The notes beneath the pieces were generated by a model. It ran no database searches, was not told the origin of the DNA, and was given only the letters and a program-made list of their open reading frames with translations. 50,294 nt of DNA from Nonomuraea deserti (lineage in GTDB: Bacteria; Actinomycetota; Actinomycetes; Streptosporangiales; Streptosporangiaceae): assembly GCF_004348685.1 (NCBI RefSeq), contig NZ_SMKO01000055.1, positions 1 through 50,294 of the forward strand. Reading direction: 5' to 3'. The translations under genes and the position numbers were made by a program. Positions 7,656-16,626 of this stretch are shown one piece after another. Each line of letters begins with the position of its first letter. Within the stretch, counting starts at the first letter, position 1.

Positions 7656-7868
7656 GTGAAGCAGGAGTGGCACCCCGACCCCGAGCCGATCGAGACCAAC
7701 GACACCGCGGCCGTGGCCGTCGGCACGGCCGTGTGGGCCGTCGCCCTGGTCGTCCTGCTGATCTTCAATCCCGCCCCGGAGAACACGTGGTGGATCTGGA
7801 CCTGCGTGACCGGGGTCGCCTTCGGCCTGTTCGGCATCTGGTTCGTCCGCAGACCGGGCCGGGAGTGA
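7656..7868 (+). CDS. DUF2530 small membrane protein
   Basis: A 70-residue protein with two hydrophobic helices (about residues 20-39 and 46-63) and a basic tail, FVRRPGRE. The pattern 'P-x-P-x-E ... AVAVGTAVWAVALVVLL ... WWIWTCVTGVAFGLFGIW' matches the DUF2530 family of actinobacterial membrane proteins of unknown function. It starts at GTG 7656, supported by the leaderless box. It is divergent from the NCS2 permease, which is its usual neighbour as far as I recall. Confidence 0.85.
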   Translation: MKQEWHPDPEPIETNDTAAVAVGTAVWAVALVVLLIFNPAPENTWWIWTCVTGVAFGLFGIWFVRRPGRE

Positions 7869-7984
7869 CCGGATCGGTCCGTACGGGCTGACATTCGTCA
7901 TCCCCCGCCGTTCCCCGAAGTCACCCCTAAGTGGTGTTTCCGCCCACTACGTCGGCGCACCTCCGGTAAACCATGCTTATAGGC

Positions 7985-9460
7985 ATGAAGAAGCCCATAG
8001 CGACATTCCTCCTGGGCGCGGCGGTTCTCACGGCCTGCGGCACCACCGGCGAGCCCGCCCCGGCCGCCAAGGACAAGCCCACAGGCAGAGACACGGGCAC
8101 CGTGGCCTGGACCCAGTGCACGGATCTGGTGGGCGCAGACGGCAGGCCGATCCCCCCGCCCGCCGGCACCGAGTGCGGCACGATCGAGGTCCCCCTCGAC
8201 CACGCCGACCCCGGCGGCGAGAAGATCGACCTCGCCCTGATCCGGATGAAGGCCACCGGCGACCGGCTCGGCTCGCTCGTCTTCAACTTCGGCGGCCCCG
8301 GCGCGTCGGGAGTGGACACGCTGGCGCTGGCCGGCCGGGCCTTCGCCGGCCTGAACCAGCGCTACGACCTGGTCAGCTTCGACCCGCGCGGCGTCGAGCG
8401 CAGCGCCGGCGTCAAGTGCGGGGGCCAGGTCGACAAGCTCCTGGCCGCCGGCGCGGAGGCCGACGCGGACCGGCTGGCCAAGGAGTTCGCGCAGGCCTGC
8501 CAGAAGGACTCCGGCAAGATCCTGCCGCACGTCGGCACCGTGAACGCCGCCAAGGACCTCGACCTCATCAGAGCCGCGGTCGGCGACAAGCAGCTCAACT
8601 ACCTCGGCTTCTCGTACGGCACCCATCTCGGCGCCGTCTACGCCACCCACTTCCCCAAGAACGTCGGCCGTTTCGTCCTCGACGGCGCCTTCGACCCGAC
8701 GGTGACCTTCGAGGAGCGGGCCGTCATCCAGGCGACCGGCTTCGACCAGGCCTTCGACGCGTTCGCCGAGGACTGCGTGGCGCAGAGCTGCGAGCTCGGC
8801 GCCGACCCCGCGGCCGTCGAGAAGACCGTCGAAACCCTGCTCGACAAGCTCAAGACCGAGCCGCTCAAGGTCGGTGACCGCGAGCTCACCTACAGCCTGG
8901 CCCAGCTCGCCGTCATCACCCCGCTGTACGCCAAGGCGACCTGGCCGATGCTGGAACAGGCCGCCGCCGCGGCGCTCAAGGGGAACGGCACGGCCCTGCT
9001 CACCCTGGCCGACTCCTACACCGGCCGCAGGGCCGACGGGACGTACTCGACGGTCATGACGAGCCTGCAGGCCATCAACTGCGCCGACACCGCGGACCGG
9101 CCCACGGCCGCCGACACCGCCAGGATCAACGACAAGGTCGAGAAGATCTTCCCCATCCTGTCCGTCGAGGGCTCGAGCGAGGCCTGCGCGCACTGGCCGG
9201 TGCCCGGGAACGACGAGGCCAAGCGCATCGACGCGACGGGGTCCGCGCCCATCGTGGTGGTCGGCGGCAAGGGCGACCCGGCCACTCCGTACCGGTGGGC
9301 CCCCGCCCTGACCGAGCAGCTCAAGACCGGTGTCCTGGTCACCTACGAGGGCGAGGGCCACGGCGCCTACCTGAGCGGCAACGGGTGCGTCATGAAGACG
9401 GTGGACGCGTACCTGCTGGAGGGCAAGGTGCCCGGCGACGGCACCACCTGCGCGGCCTGA
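7985..9460 (+). CDS. Secreted tripeptidyl-aminopeptidase-like alpha/beta hydrolase (lipoprotein)
   Basis: A 491-residue extracellular serine hydrolase. MKKPIATFLLGAAVLTAC is a lipoprotein signal with lipobox LTAC (Cys18), so the protein is anchored outside the membrane. Nucleophile Ser210 sits in GFSYGTHLG; the acid is in GGKGDPATPY and the histidine in GEGHGAYL, inside a TAP-like C-terminal domain. Mature-domain cysteines suggest disulfides. An ATG also lies at 7973, but the one at 7985 gives a proper signal peptide, and CATGCT 7 nt before it could be a leaderless -10. Likely role: removing tri- or dipeptides from extracellular peptides. Confidence 0.92.
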   Translation: MKKPIATFLLGAAVLTACGTTGEPAPAAKDKPTGRDTGTVAWTQCTDLVGADGRPIPPPAGTECGTIEVPLDHADPGGEKIDLALIRMKATGDRLGSLVFNFGGPGASGVDTLALAGRAFAGLNQRYDLVSFDPRGVERSAGVKCGGQVDKLLAAGAEADADRLAKEFAQACQKDSGKILPHVGTVNAAKDLDLIRAAVGDKQLNYLGFSYGTHLGAVYATHFPKNVGRFVLDGAFDPTVTFEERAVIQATGFDQAFDAFAEDCVAQSCELGADPAAVEKTVETLLDKLKTEPLKVGDRELTYSLAQLAVITPLYAKATWPMLEQAAAAALKGNGTALLTLADSYTGRRADGTYSTVMTSLQAINCADTADRPTAADTARINDKVEKIFPILSVEGSSEACAHWPVPGNDEAKRIDATGSAPIVVVGGKGDPATPYRWAPALTEQLKTGVLVTYEGEGHGAYLSGNGCVMKTVDAYLLEGKVPGDGTTCAA

Positions 9461-9756
9461 CCGTCCCCGTGCCCGCCGCACCCCCACGCGCCACCGGACG
9501 CGCGGGGGTGGCAGGCTGCCAGGCCGAACGACCTTCCCGCGCACACCGGCCCCGAACCCGCGCCACCGGTCGGCGCCACCGGACCCGCGCCACCGGACCC
9601 GCGCCACCGCGCCCGCGCCACCGCGCCCGCGCCACCGCGCCCGCGCCACCGGACCCGCGCCACCGGACGGCGTGCCGCCGGAAGAGCACCCCGGTCGAGG
9701 GAGGACATGGCGGCCGCGCGCGGCTGGACCCGTGGCAAGAGGGGCGGCGGGGCGGG
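9461..9756. other. Intergenic region between convergent genes
   Basis: It holds the 14-bp tandem repeat array described separately and an unremarkable GC-rich flank. No credible gene or U-tract terminator is visible. Confidence 0.6.
9560..9670 (+). repeat. 14-bp tandem repeat array (minisatellite), about 8 copies
   Basis: GCGCCACC recurs at 9560, 9573, 9587, 9601, 9615, 9629, 9643 and 9657. The unit is CGCGCCACCGGACC or CGCGCCACCGCGCC, and the spacing is 14 bp except the first step of 13. The two variants are arranged in blocks (GGACC, GGACC, CGCC three times, GGACC twice). Fourteen is not a multiple of three and no gene covers it. It lies between two convergent genes. Confidence 0.9.
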
Positions 9757-12700
9757 TCAGGAGAGGTCGGCCTCCGCGAGCAGGAGAGGAACCGCCTGAG
9801 GATCACGCAGCAGGGCGGCTACCGCGAGCCGGTCGTTCCACTGCCCCGTGGCCCACGCCAGCCCTCTGGCCAGCCCGTCGAACCCCGTGCAGTGCACCGC
9901 CCCCTCGAAGAACCGCCACGAGCACTCGACCCCGTCGACGAGCAGTTTCTCGTGCTGGACGTACGTCTCCGGCGCCGTGGGCAGCAGGGAGCGCACCTCG
10001 CGGGGCACCTGCGAGACCTCCCCCTGGGACGTGACCTCGCCGGAGGTGAGCTCTCCCGCCAGCGGCAGGTCGAGCAGCTCCGACAGCGCCTCGGCCAGGT
10101 CGTAGGGGGCCAGCACCAGCGGCCGGTCGGTGACGAGCTGCAGCAGGTCGGGGGCTTCGACCACCACGACGTCGTCGGCCGGGGCCACCACGATGGAGCC
10201 CTGCTGCACCGCGCGCACGCGGGAGGGCGGCGCGACCCTGGAGGGGTCGACGGCGGCCAGGGCGACCCACAGGGCGCGCAGCTGCGCCCGGTCGACCTCG
10301 ATCGACTCGTCGGCCATGAGGTCGAGCAGCTCCTCGGGCCCGCCGTGGGAGTCGAGCAGCGCGGGCAGCGTGGTGCGTACGCCGAGCATGGACAGCGCGC
10401 CCTCGTCGAGGCCCGCGGGGGCGTCGGCGTAGAGGCCCTGCAGCAGGGGGTCGGCACCGGGGAGCCGCAGCTCCAGCGGCCTGCGCCCGCCGAGCACGGG
10501 GTGGCGGGCCAGCCACCACGCCGTGTAGGAGGGCACCTCCACGCCCTCGACGCGCAGCGGGTGGAGGGCGGCGCGCAGCGGCGGCCTGGTCAGCAGCTCG
10601 AGCGCGGCCGGCCAGTCGGCCACCAGCTCCAGGTCGCGCACCGCCACGAACTCGGGCACCAGCGGCGGCACGTCGAGCTCGGGCAGCAGGTCGAGCACGT
10701 GGTCGAGCCAGTCGTCCTCGCCGTCGAGGTCGTGGTCGCACTCGTCGTGGTCGAGCAGCACGTCGGACTCGTGCACGAGCGCGAACCCGTCGAGCACCCC
10801 GGCGGCCGCGAGCACGCGCGAGCCGTAAATCTCCGCCAGCTCCGAGGCGGCCACACCGAGGTGGGTGTCGGGCTCGATCAGCCCGGCCAGCGCCCCGTCG
10901 GCCAGCATGAGCTCGCCCGCCGGATAGAGCTCGCCATCGGTGCCGCGCAGGGCCAGCTCGGCCAGCCACGGCGCCTCGCCGGGCGCCAGCCCGGACGCCT
11001 CCACCAGGGACAGCACGGCCCGCGCCACCGGCTCGGGGTCGGGGCTGTCGAGCGACTGCGCGACGGCGGCCTTGGTCAGCGGGTCGTCGAGGATCGTGCG
11101 GGGGGTGGCCTCGGCGGCGCCGAGCCGCAGCAGAGCGGGATGGGCGGCATCCGGGTGCACGATGCGCAGCCCGAGCGGCGTCAGGTCGAGGTCGGCGCCG
11201 CCGTCGGTCAGGATGAGCGTGCCGCGCGGCCCCCGCACGAGCCGGCCGTCGGTGAGCGGCACCGGCAGCGCCCCCAGCGCCTCGGGGTCGTCGACGGGCA
11301 GCACGTCGTAGAGCGAGCGCCACCACGCCGGCTCGCGCGCCTCCACGGCCTCACCCGACAGCAGGTCGACGACGTCGGCCAGCTCGACCCTGCGCACGCC
11401 CAGCGACGTCATGGCCGGATGCCTGGCCGGCCATCCGGCGGGCAGCAACCCGGGGACGAAGCCGGCGACCGTCTCGAGCAGCTCGGCGGAGGCGCCCGCC
11501 ACGACGGCGGCCTCCCGGCCCGCGACCACCCAGCCGTCGTCGCCCGGCTGGGCCGCCGGGTGCTCGACCCGCCACTCGGCGTCGGGCTCGTAGACCTCGG
11601 CCTCGGCGAACGAGGGTGTCTGGACGGCCGGCGCGGGCGCCGACAGCGCGGGCAGCAGCGGTGTCTCGGGCAGCCGGGCGAGCACGGCCCTGCGGATGCG
11701 GGCGTCGAGCTCGCCCTTGCCCATGAGGGACGGGACCAGGTCGAGCAGCCTGGACGTGCGCGGCAGCTCCTGGAGCAGCCGGACGTAGGCGTCGGCCACC
11801 CGCTCGACCAGGAAGTCGGTGAGCAAGCCCTTGGCGACGTGGCGGCGGTCGGTGGCCATCGGGAACGACGCGATCAGCAGGGCGGGCAGGTCGAGCGGCT
11901 CGTCGCTGGGCGTGGGCGCGTGCACGACGGCCGGCACCGTGTCGGGCGGCGAGCCCGGCTCGCCGGTGCCGGTCACCGGGACCGCCCAGCGCAGCGACCA
12001 GTAGGGGCGGGCGCGCTCTTCGGTGGGCCGGTCGGCGAAGAGCCTGCTCACCTCGTCGGGCGTGAACTCGCCCGACTCCGACACGACGTGCCAGCCGTCG
12101 GCGACGACCGTCCGGACCGACCCGTCGACGTCGATCTCGATGGACTCCAGCGCGGGCATGCCGAGCAGCAGCGCGGGGCTGGTCTCGGTGAGCATCCGCC
12201 GGACCGCGTCGACGGCGGCCTGGTCGCGCAGCGGAAGGCGGACGAGCGTGTCGAAACCGTCGGGCACGTCGAGCGGCGGCGCGTCGAACGGCAGCCGCAG
12301 CAGCGGGACGTGCCCCGAGCGGTCGGCCAGCTCGGAAGCGAGCTCGGGGATCTCCCCCACCGCGGCGGAGGTGTCGGCGCGCGACCAGCGCACGGAGCCG
12401 CGCCCGCGCGAGCCGATGGCCGGCTCGTCGCAGACCGAGACCACCGCCGCGAACCCGACGCCGAAGCGCCCCGCCGCGCCGGCGTCGTCGCGCTTGCCGG
12501 AGACGCGCAGCGTCGACAGGCCCTCGACGCCCCTGGCGTCGAGCGGCGCGCCGGTGTTGGCGGCCGTCAGCACGCCGCCCTGGAGGGTCAGCCGCAGCAC
12601 CCCTGGCACGCCCGCCTGCAACGCCGCGTCGGCGGCGTTCTGCGCCAGCTCGACGATCAGCCGGTCGCGGTAGCCGCCGAGCGCGAAGTCCTCCTCCGCG

Positions 12701-12789
12701 TTGGCGTCTTCGCGGAACCGGGCAGGCGAGGCCGTCCAGGCGGAGAGCACGGCCGCTCGCATCCGGTCGGTGCCGTAGGTGTCGCTCAT
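9757..12789 (-). CDS. Sacsin-like / Hsp90-type ATPase-domain protein
   Basis: A 1010-residue protein with an N-terminal GHKL (Hsp90/sacsin-type) ATP-binding domain. The N-box is ELAQNAADA (about residues 48-56), and the G-rich lid motif GRFGVGFAAVVSVCD is clear at about 107-121. The remaining 850 residues are Leu- and acid-rich with no domain I can name. Actinobacteria carry such a protein, often annotated as 'Hsp90-like chaperone', of unknown client. CAGGAT lies 8 nt before the ATG with no Shine-Dalgarno, which suggests a leaderless transcript. It is followed convergently by the minisatellite. Confidence 0.85.
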   Translation of the reverse strand: MSDTYGTDRMRAAVLSAWTASPARFREDANAEEDFALGGYRDRLIVELAQNAADAALQAGVPGVLRLTLQGGVLTAANTGAPLDARGVEGLSTLRVSGKRDDAGAAGRFGVGFAAVVSVCDEPAIGSRGRGSVRWSRADTSAAVGEIPELASELADRSGHVPLLRLPFDAPPLDVPDGFDTLVRLPLRDQAAVDAVRRMLTETSPALLLGMPALESIEIDVDGSVRTVVADGWHVVSESGEFTPDEVSRLFADRPTEERARPYWSLRWAVPVTGTGEPGSPPDTVPAVVHAPTPSDEPLDLPALLIASFPMATDRRHVAKGLLTDFLVERVADAYVRLLQELPRTSRLLDLVPSLMGKGELDARIRRAVLARLPETPLLPALSAPAPAVQTPSFAEAEVYEPDAEWRVEHPAAQPGDDGWVVAGREAAVVAGASAELLETVAGFVPGLLPAGWPARHPAMTSLGVRRVELADVVDLLSGEAVEAREPAWWRSLYDVLPVDDPEALGALPVPLTDGRLVRGPRGTLILTDGGADLDLTPLGLRIVHPDAAHPALLRLGAAEATPRTILDDPLTKAAVAQSLDSPDPEPVARAVLSLVEASGLAPGEAPWLAELALRGTDGELYPAGELMLADGALAGLIEPDTHLGVAASELAEIYGSRVLAAAGVLDGFALVHESDVLLDHDECDHDLDGEDDWLDHVLDLLPELDVPPLVPEFVAVRDLELVADWPAALELLTRPPLRAALHPLRVEGVEVPSYTAWWLARHPVLGGRRPLELRLPGADPLLQGLYADAPAGLDEGALSMLGVRTTLPALLDSHGGPEELLDLMADESIEVDRAQLRALWVALAAVDPSRVAPPSRVRAVQQGSIVVAPADDVVVVEAPDLLQLVTDRPLVLAPYDLAEALSELLDLPLAGELTSGEVTSQGEVSQVPREVRSLLPTAPETYVQHEKLLVDGVECSWRFFEGAVHCTGFDGLARGLAWATGQWNDRLAVAALLRDPQAVPLLLAEADLS

Positions 12790-12910
12790 CTATCACGATC
12801 CTGGTGTGAGGATAGGGGGCCACCGTAGGTTAGCGGCCTTCACCGACAGGTGAGGCGCATCCGCGCCCCACCTACCCTCACGGCGCCGCGCATGCGCCCC
12901 CAAGAACGGC

Positions 12911-12969
12911 CGAGCCGCGCAGGCGACTCGGGAGCGGCCTCAACCGCGCAGGCGGCTCAGGAGTGGCCG
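12911..12969 (-). repeat. 29-bp tandem repeat forming hairpins at the DUF3027 stop (possible terminator)
   Basis: CCGCGCAGGCG occurs at 12915 and 12944 within two imperfect 29-bp units, each ending GGGAGCGGC or AGGAGTGGC. On the minus strand the distal unit folds as GAGTCGC-CTGC-GCGGCTC (7 bp with one G-T pair). The proximal unit overlaps the DUF3027 stop codon (12959-12957). There is no U-tract; a terminator role is inferred. Confidence 0.5.
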
Positions 12970-13757
12970 AGCTCCTCGGAGGCGGACGCGTCGACCGAGC
13001 CCGTCTCCTCCTCCATCAGGTCGTAGCCCAGATCGTCGAGGATGGGGATGGCCTGCTCCACGGGCGCCGGCAGCACGGCGGCCTCCGAGTGGGCGCCGCA
13101 ACCGTGGTCGGCGGCCACCACCTTCCCGTCGTCCGGTGCGTACTCGTTGGCGCAGACGCCGAACGACAGCCGGAGCTCACCCGCGAGCAACCAGTAGAAG
13201 CCGCAGGTGGAGCACTGCGCGGGAGCGGCGTGTGCGATCGGAGTGTGCGGCCCGTGCTCGCCCGCGTGCCAGCGTCTGGCAGCCCGGTCTCTGCCGATGG
13301 CCGAGAGCACACGGGCTCGGCCCAGGCCGTATTCGAAAACCATCTGGCGATCGGTGTCATCGTCGGTCTCGGTGAAACCCGGCGCCAGCCTGTCGTCGTC
13401 TTCCGCGGTCGGCAGCAGATCGCCCACACCGAGGTCGCCCGGCCGCAGCCGCTCGCTCCACGGCAGCCACTCGGGCGCCAGCAGCGCCCCCGAGCCGGGC
13501 AGGAGGACTGCCTCGCTGACCGTGACCTTTTTCGCGCGCGAGGCACGCGTGACGGTGACGGCCCAGCGCCAGCCGCGATAGGCGCGGTCGAGACAGGCGA
13601 AATAGTGGGTGACGATCCGGTCGCCCTCGCCTTCGTAGCCGAGGTGCTCGCCGGGCTCGCCCGGGCGCGCCAGCTCCTCGGCCGCGGCGCGCGCCAGATC
13701 GACCGCGGCGACGCAGGCCTGGTCTGGAGCGGAGACGCGGGCCCTGGTGCGGCTCAT
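12957..13757 (-). CDS. DUF3027 family protein
   Basis: A 266-residue cytoplasmic protein of the actinobacterial DUF3027 family, function unknown. It contains RGWRWAVTVTRASRAKKVTVSE, then LPGSGALLAPEW and a cysteine cluster CSTCGFYW ... CANEY ... HGCGAHSE that could bind zinc. The frame is open to 13805, but GGAGG lies 8 nt before the ATG at 13757 and fixes that start (MSRTRARVS). Divergent from the MFS-like gene. The C-terminus is very acidic (DDLGYDLMEEE). Confidence 0.88.
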   Translation of the reverse strand: MSRTRARVSAPDQACVAAVDLARAAAEELARPGEPGEHLGYEGEGDRIVTHYFACLDRAYRGWRWAVTVTRASRAKKVTVSEAVLLPGSGALLAPEWLPWSERLRPGDLGVGDLLPTAEDDDRLAPGFTETDDDTDRQMVFEYGLGRARVLSAIGRDRAARRWHAGEHGPHTPIAHAAPAQCSTCGFYWLLAGELRLSFGVCANEYAPDDGKVVAADHGCGAHSEAAVLPAPVEQAIPILDDLGYDLMEEETGSVDASASEELGHS

Positions 13758-13807
13758 CGGACCGCCTCCGCCGAAAGGTGCTGTTCGCTCACACTTCATT
13801 CTCACCC

Positions 13808-15409
13808 ATGGCGGGACCTAAGAGTCCCACAACGGGGGATCCCGCTCCGAGATCGCCGGCGAATCGGGTAAGACTGGTAGGCGTGCAGGGAGGCTGGGAG
13901 CGGGCGCGCGAGGTCTCGCGGCGGATGGCGCACGGCGTCGCCGACGCGGGTCGTGCCACTCTGCGCGCGAGCAGGGCCACGGCCAGCGGCACGGCGCGGG
14001 CGGGCAAGGTCACCGCGAAGGGCGCGCAGAAGGTCGGCCGGGCCACGCGCCGCCTCACCCACGCCGACGGCGCCGACCGCACCGGGCTCGGCCGCCTGAT
14101 CGAGCTGTCGGCGGGCAACAGCGCGAGCGACGCGCTGGTCACGGTGGCGCTGGCGAGCACGGTGTTCTTCGGGGTGCCCGTCGGCGAGGCGCGCGGCTCC
14201 GTCGCCCTCTACCTCGTCATCACGATGTTGCCGTTTGCGTTGCTGGCGCCGTTCGTGGGGCCGATCCTCGACAGGTTCAGGTCGGGGCGGCGCTACGTGA
14301 TAGCGGGCACGCTGTTCGGGCGGGGCCTGCTGTGCTTCGCGATGGCCGCCGCGGTGGGGCCCGGCGACCTGCCGACGTTGTTCATCGGTGCGCTGGGCGT
14401 GCTGGTGTTGTCGAAGGCGCACAACGTGTCCAGGGCGGCGATCATGCCGAGCGTGTTGCCCGCCGACATCACGCTGGTGTCGGCGAACGCGAGGGTGGCG
14501 CTGTTCACGCTGGTCGCCGCAGGCGTGGCGGTGCCGGTCGGGGCCGGGCTGACCGCGTGGCTGGGCAGCGCGGCGGTGCTGCGCATCGCGATGGTGGCCT
14601 TCCTGCTGCTCGGGGTCGCCGCCGTACGCCTGCCGCGGCACATCGACTCGCCCGACCTGGAGGAGGAGGGCGGCGCGCCGCGCTGGCGCACGCTGCTCAA
14701 GGTGGGGCCCACGGTCGCCGAGGCCGTCTGGGCCAACGTGGCCGTCCGGGTCTTCTCCGGGTTCCTGCTGTTCTTCCTGCTGTTCCTGGTGCAGGACCGC
14801 GCGGTGCCGTGGCTGGCGGCGACGCAGCCGCAGGCGGCGGCCGACCCGTTCTTCGACATCCCCAAGACGATCGCGCTGCTCGCGGCCGCGGCCGGGCTGG
14901 GCGGCCTGGCGGGCGCCGCCGTCGCCAACTGGACCCGCAACCACGCGCCGCAGCTCATCGTGCTGGTCACGCTGGCCGTGACCAGCGTGACCACCGTCCT
15001 GACCGCGATCTTCTTCGGTCTGTGGGCCGCGCTGGCGATCTCGCTGATCACGGCGTTCGCGCAGGAGCTGGGCAAGCTGGCGCTCGACGCGATCGTGCAG
15101 CGGGAGATCGGCGAGGAGGTGCGCTCGTCGACGTTCGGCGTGGTCGAGGCCGTGCTCCAGCTCGCCTGGGTGTTCGGCGGCCTGGCCGGGCTGGTGCTCT
15201 CGCTGTCGGAGAGCAGCACGGCCGGGCTGGTCACGCTGGCGGTCGCGCTGACCGCCGCGCTGGCGTGGCTGTTGGTCTCCCGGATCAGGCACGCGCGGGC
15301 CGCCGACGCCAAGCTGCACCGTCGGCGCGCCGAGGCCGCCGCCGACCAGCCTCAGCAGCGCCAGGACAGCCTCGACCCGACCAAGCCGCTGACCAACCCC
15401 AACGGCTGA
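13808..15409 (+). CDS. MFS-type membrane protein with long basic N-terminal extension
   Basis: About 533 residues. The first ~100 are cytoplasmic, Arg/Ala/Thr-rich and helical (ATASGTARAGKVTAKGAQKV), then LIELSAGNSASDALVTVALA begins a 12-helix major-facilitator domain with FVGPILDRFRSGRR as motif A. A C-terminal tail (residues ~500-533) is charged and Gln-rich. Start is uncertain: ATG 13808 has CATTCT about 5 nt upstream; GTG 13883 (VQGGWERAREV) is an alternative. Neither has a good ribosome binding site. Substrate unknown. It is divergent from DUF3027 and ends 5 bp from the convergent cold-shock gene. Confidence 0.85.
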   Translation: MAGPKSPTTGDPAPRSPANRVRLVGVQGGWERAREVSRRMAHGVADAGRATLRASRATASGTARAGKVTAKGAQKVGRATRRLTHADGADRTGLGRLIELSAGNSASDALVTVALASTVFFGVPVGEARGSVALYLVITMLPFALLAPFVGPILDRFRSGRRYVIAGTLFGRGLLCFAMAAAVGPGDLPTLFIGALGVLVLSKAHNVSRAAIMPSVLPADITLVSANARVALFTLVAAGVAVPVGAGLTAWLGSAAVLRIAMVAFLLLGVAAVRLPRHIDSPDLEEEGGAPRWRTLLKVGPTVAEAVWANVAVRVFSGFLLFFLLFLVQDRAVPWLAATQPQAAADPFFDIPKTIALLAAAAGLGGLAGAAVANWTRNHAPQLIVLVTLAVTSVTTVLTAIFFGLWAALAISLITAFAQELGKLALDAIVQREIGEEVRSSTFGVVEAVLQLAWVFGGLAGLVLSLSESSTAGLVTLAVALTAALAWLLVSRIRHARAADAKLHRRRAEAAADQPQQRQDSLDPTKPLTNPNG

Positions 15410-15414
15410 ACGCG

Positions 15415-15810
15415 TTACGCGTCGAGGTCGTCGGCGACCGCCCGCAGCACCTGCGCGATCTTCTTGGCGTGCGCCGCGTCGGGGTGCTTGCCCCGCTGGT
15501 AGGAGGTCGACACGCCGTCGAGCAACTTGATCAGGTCCTCGACGATGACCACCATCTCGTCCGGCTTCTTCCGCTTGCCTTTGGGCTTGACCTTGGCCAG
15601 CGTCGGCGGCTGCTCGAGGATCCGGACCGAGAGCGCCTGCTGGCCCCTGCGGCCCTCGGCCACGCCGAACTCGACCTTCTGGCCTGGCTTGAGCGGGCCT
15701 GCGCCGGTGGGCAGCGCGGATGAATGCACGAAGACCTCACCGCCGTCGTCGCGGGTGAGGAAGCCGAATCCCTTGTCGGCGTCGTACCACTTGACCTTGC
15801 CACTCGGCAC
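15415..15810 (-). CDS. Cold-shock-domain protein with C-terminal extension
   Basis: 131 residues: an N-terminal CspA-like OB fold (GKVKWYDADKGFGFLTRDDG with RNP1, VFVHSS as RNP2), a basic linker KVKPKGKRKKPDE, and a helical C-terminal domain of about 55 residues (MVVIVEDLIKLLDGVSTSYQ). Ordinary Csp proteins are about 67 residues, so this is a two-domain form. The GTG at 15810 is supported by GAGG 8 nt upstream; the open frame further upstream carries no conserved sequence. A nucleic-acid binding role is expected. Confidence 0.9.
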   Translation of the reverse strand: MPSGKVKWYDADKGFGFLTRDDGGEVFVHSSALPTGAGPLKPGQKVEFGVAEGRRGQQALSVRILEQPPTLAKVKPKGKRKKPDEMVVIVEDLIKLLDGVSTSYQRGKHPDAAHAKKIAQVLRAVADDLDA

Positions 15811-15904
15811 AGGAGGACCTCGTTCAAACAGTCGAAAACGAAGGATGGATGGATGTAGGTTATGCCCCGAAGAGCGCCAGGGCGACCGGGTAAATGGCGG
15901 TGAA

Positions 15905-16525
15905 TTACCCAAGTTCCGCTTGGGTGCGCCAGCCGGCGAACCAGGCGGCGAAGTCGGTCAGGTCGGTCAACGCCACGTCCGCTCCGTGATCTCGCAGCTC
16001 TCCAGCCGTGTACGGGCCCGTCGCAACCGTCACGCTCAGCGCGCCGCCCGCACGTGCCGCCTCGATGTCCCCGACATGGTCACCAACATAGGCCGCCGCG
16101 CCGAACCGCGCGAGGGCTGATCCTTTCCCGGCGCCGAACAGCGAGCCGACCACCTCGTCCACGGGGAAGCCCAGCCTCTTGACCGTGCCGATCGCGTCCC
16201 TGAGGTTCTTGCCGGTGACCACGATGACCCGCCCGCCGGCCGCGCGTACGGCCTCGATGGCGTCGTACGCACCCGCCATCGCCGTGTGCACCGGAACCCC
16301 CAGCTCCGGATATATCTGACGATAAAGATCGGCTGCCGCGGGCACCGCCTCGGGCGGGAGCCAGTTGGCCAGTTCACTCTCCAGCGGAGGGCCCAGCCTC
16401 TTGACGATCGCCCCGCTGTCGAAGGGCACGCCCAGCCGGACGGCCAGCTCGTCGTAAACGGCCGCGATCCCCGCTCGCGTGTCCGCCAATGTCATGTCAA
16501 GGTCGAACCCCACCGAAGTCACCAC
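15905..16525 (-). CDS. HAD-superfamily hydrolase (phosphoglycolate phosphatase-like)
   Basis: A 206-residue phosphatase. Motif I is GFDLDMTLADT (the second Asp replaces the usual DxDGT glycine context but both Asp remain), motif II VIVVTGK, and motif III/IV KGSALA ... YVGDHVGDIEAA. The cap domain lies between residues 18 and 85. Substrate is unknown; the family hydrolyses small phosphoesters. It starts with GTG 16525, preceded 6 nt upstream by CATCCT, a near-consensus leaderless box. Confidence 0.88.
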   Translation of the reverse strand: MVTSVGFDLDMTLADTRAGIAAVYDELAVRLGVPFDSGAIVKRLGPPLESELANWLPPEAVPAAADLYRQIYPELGVPVHTAMAGAYDAIEAVRAAGGRVIVVTGKNLRDAIGTVKRLGFPVDEVVGSLFGAGKGSALARFGAAAYVGDHVGDIEAARAGGALSVTVATGPYTAGELRDHGADVALTDLTDFAAWFAGWRTQAELG

Positions 16526-16626
16526 ATGAGCAGGATGCCAAACAGTGCCCTACTCCTCGTAACGGGCCCTTGTTCTGGAACACTAGTAATGGGAAGAAAG
16601 GAATTACTTATCGGAGAGGAGCGGCC

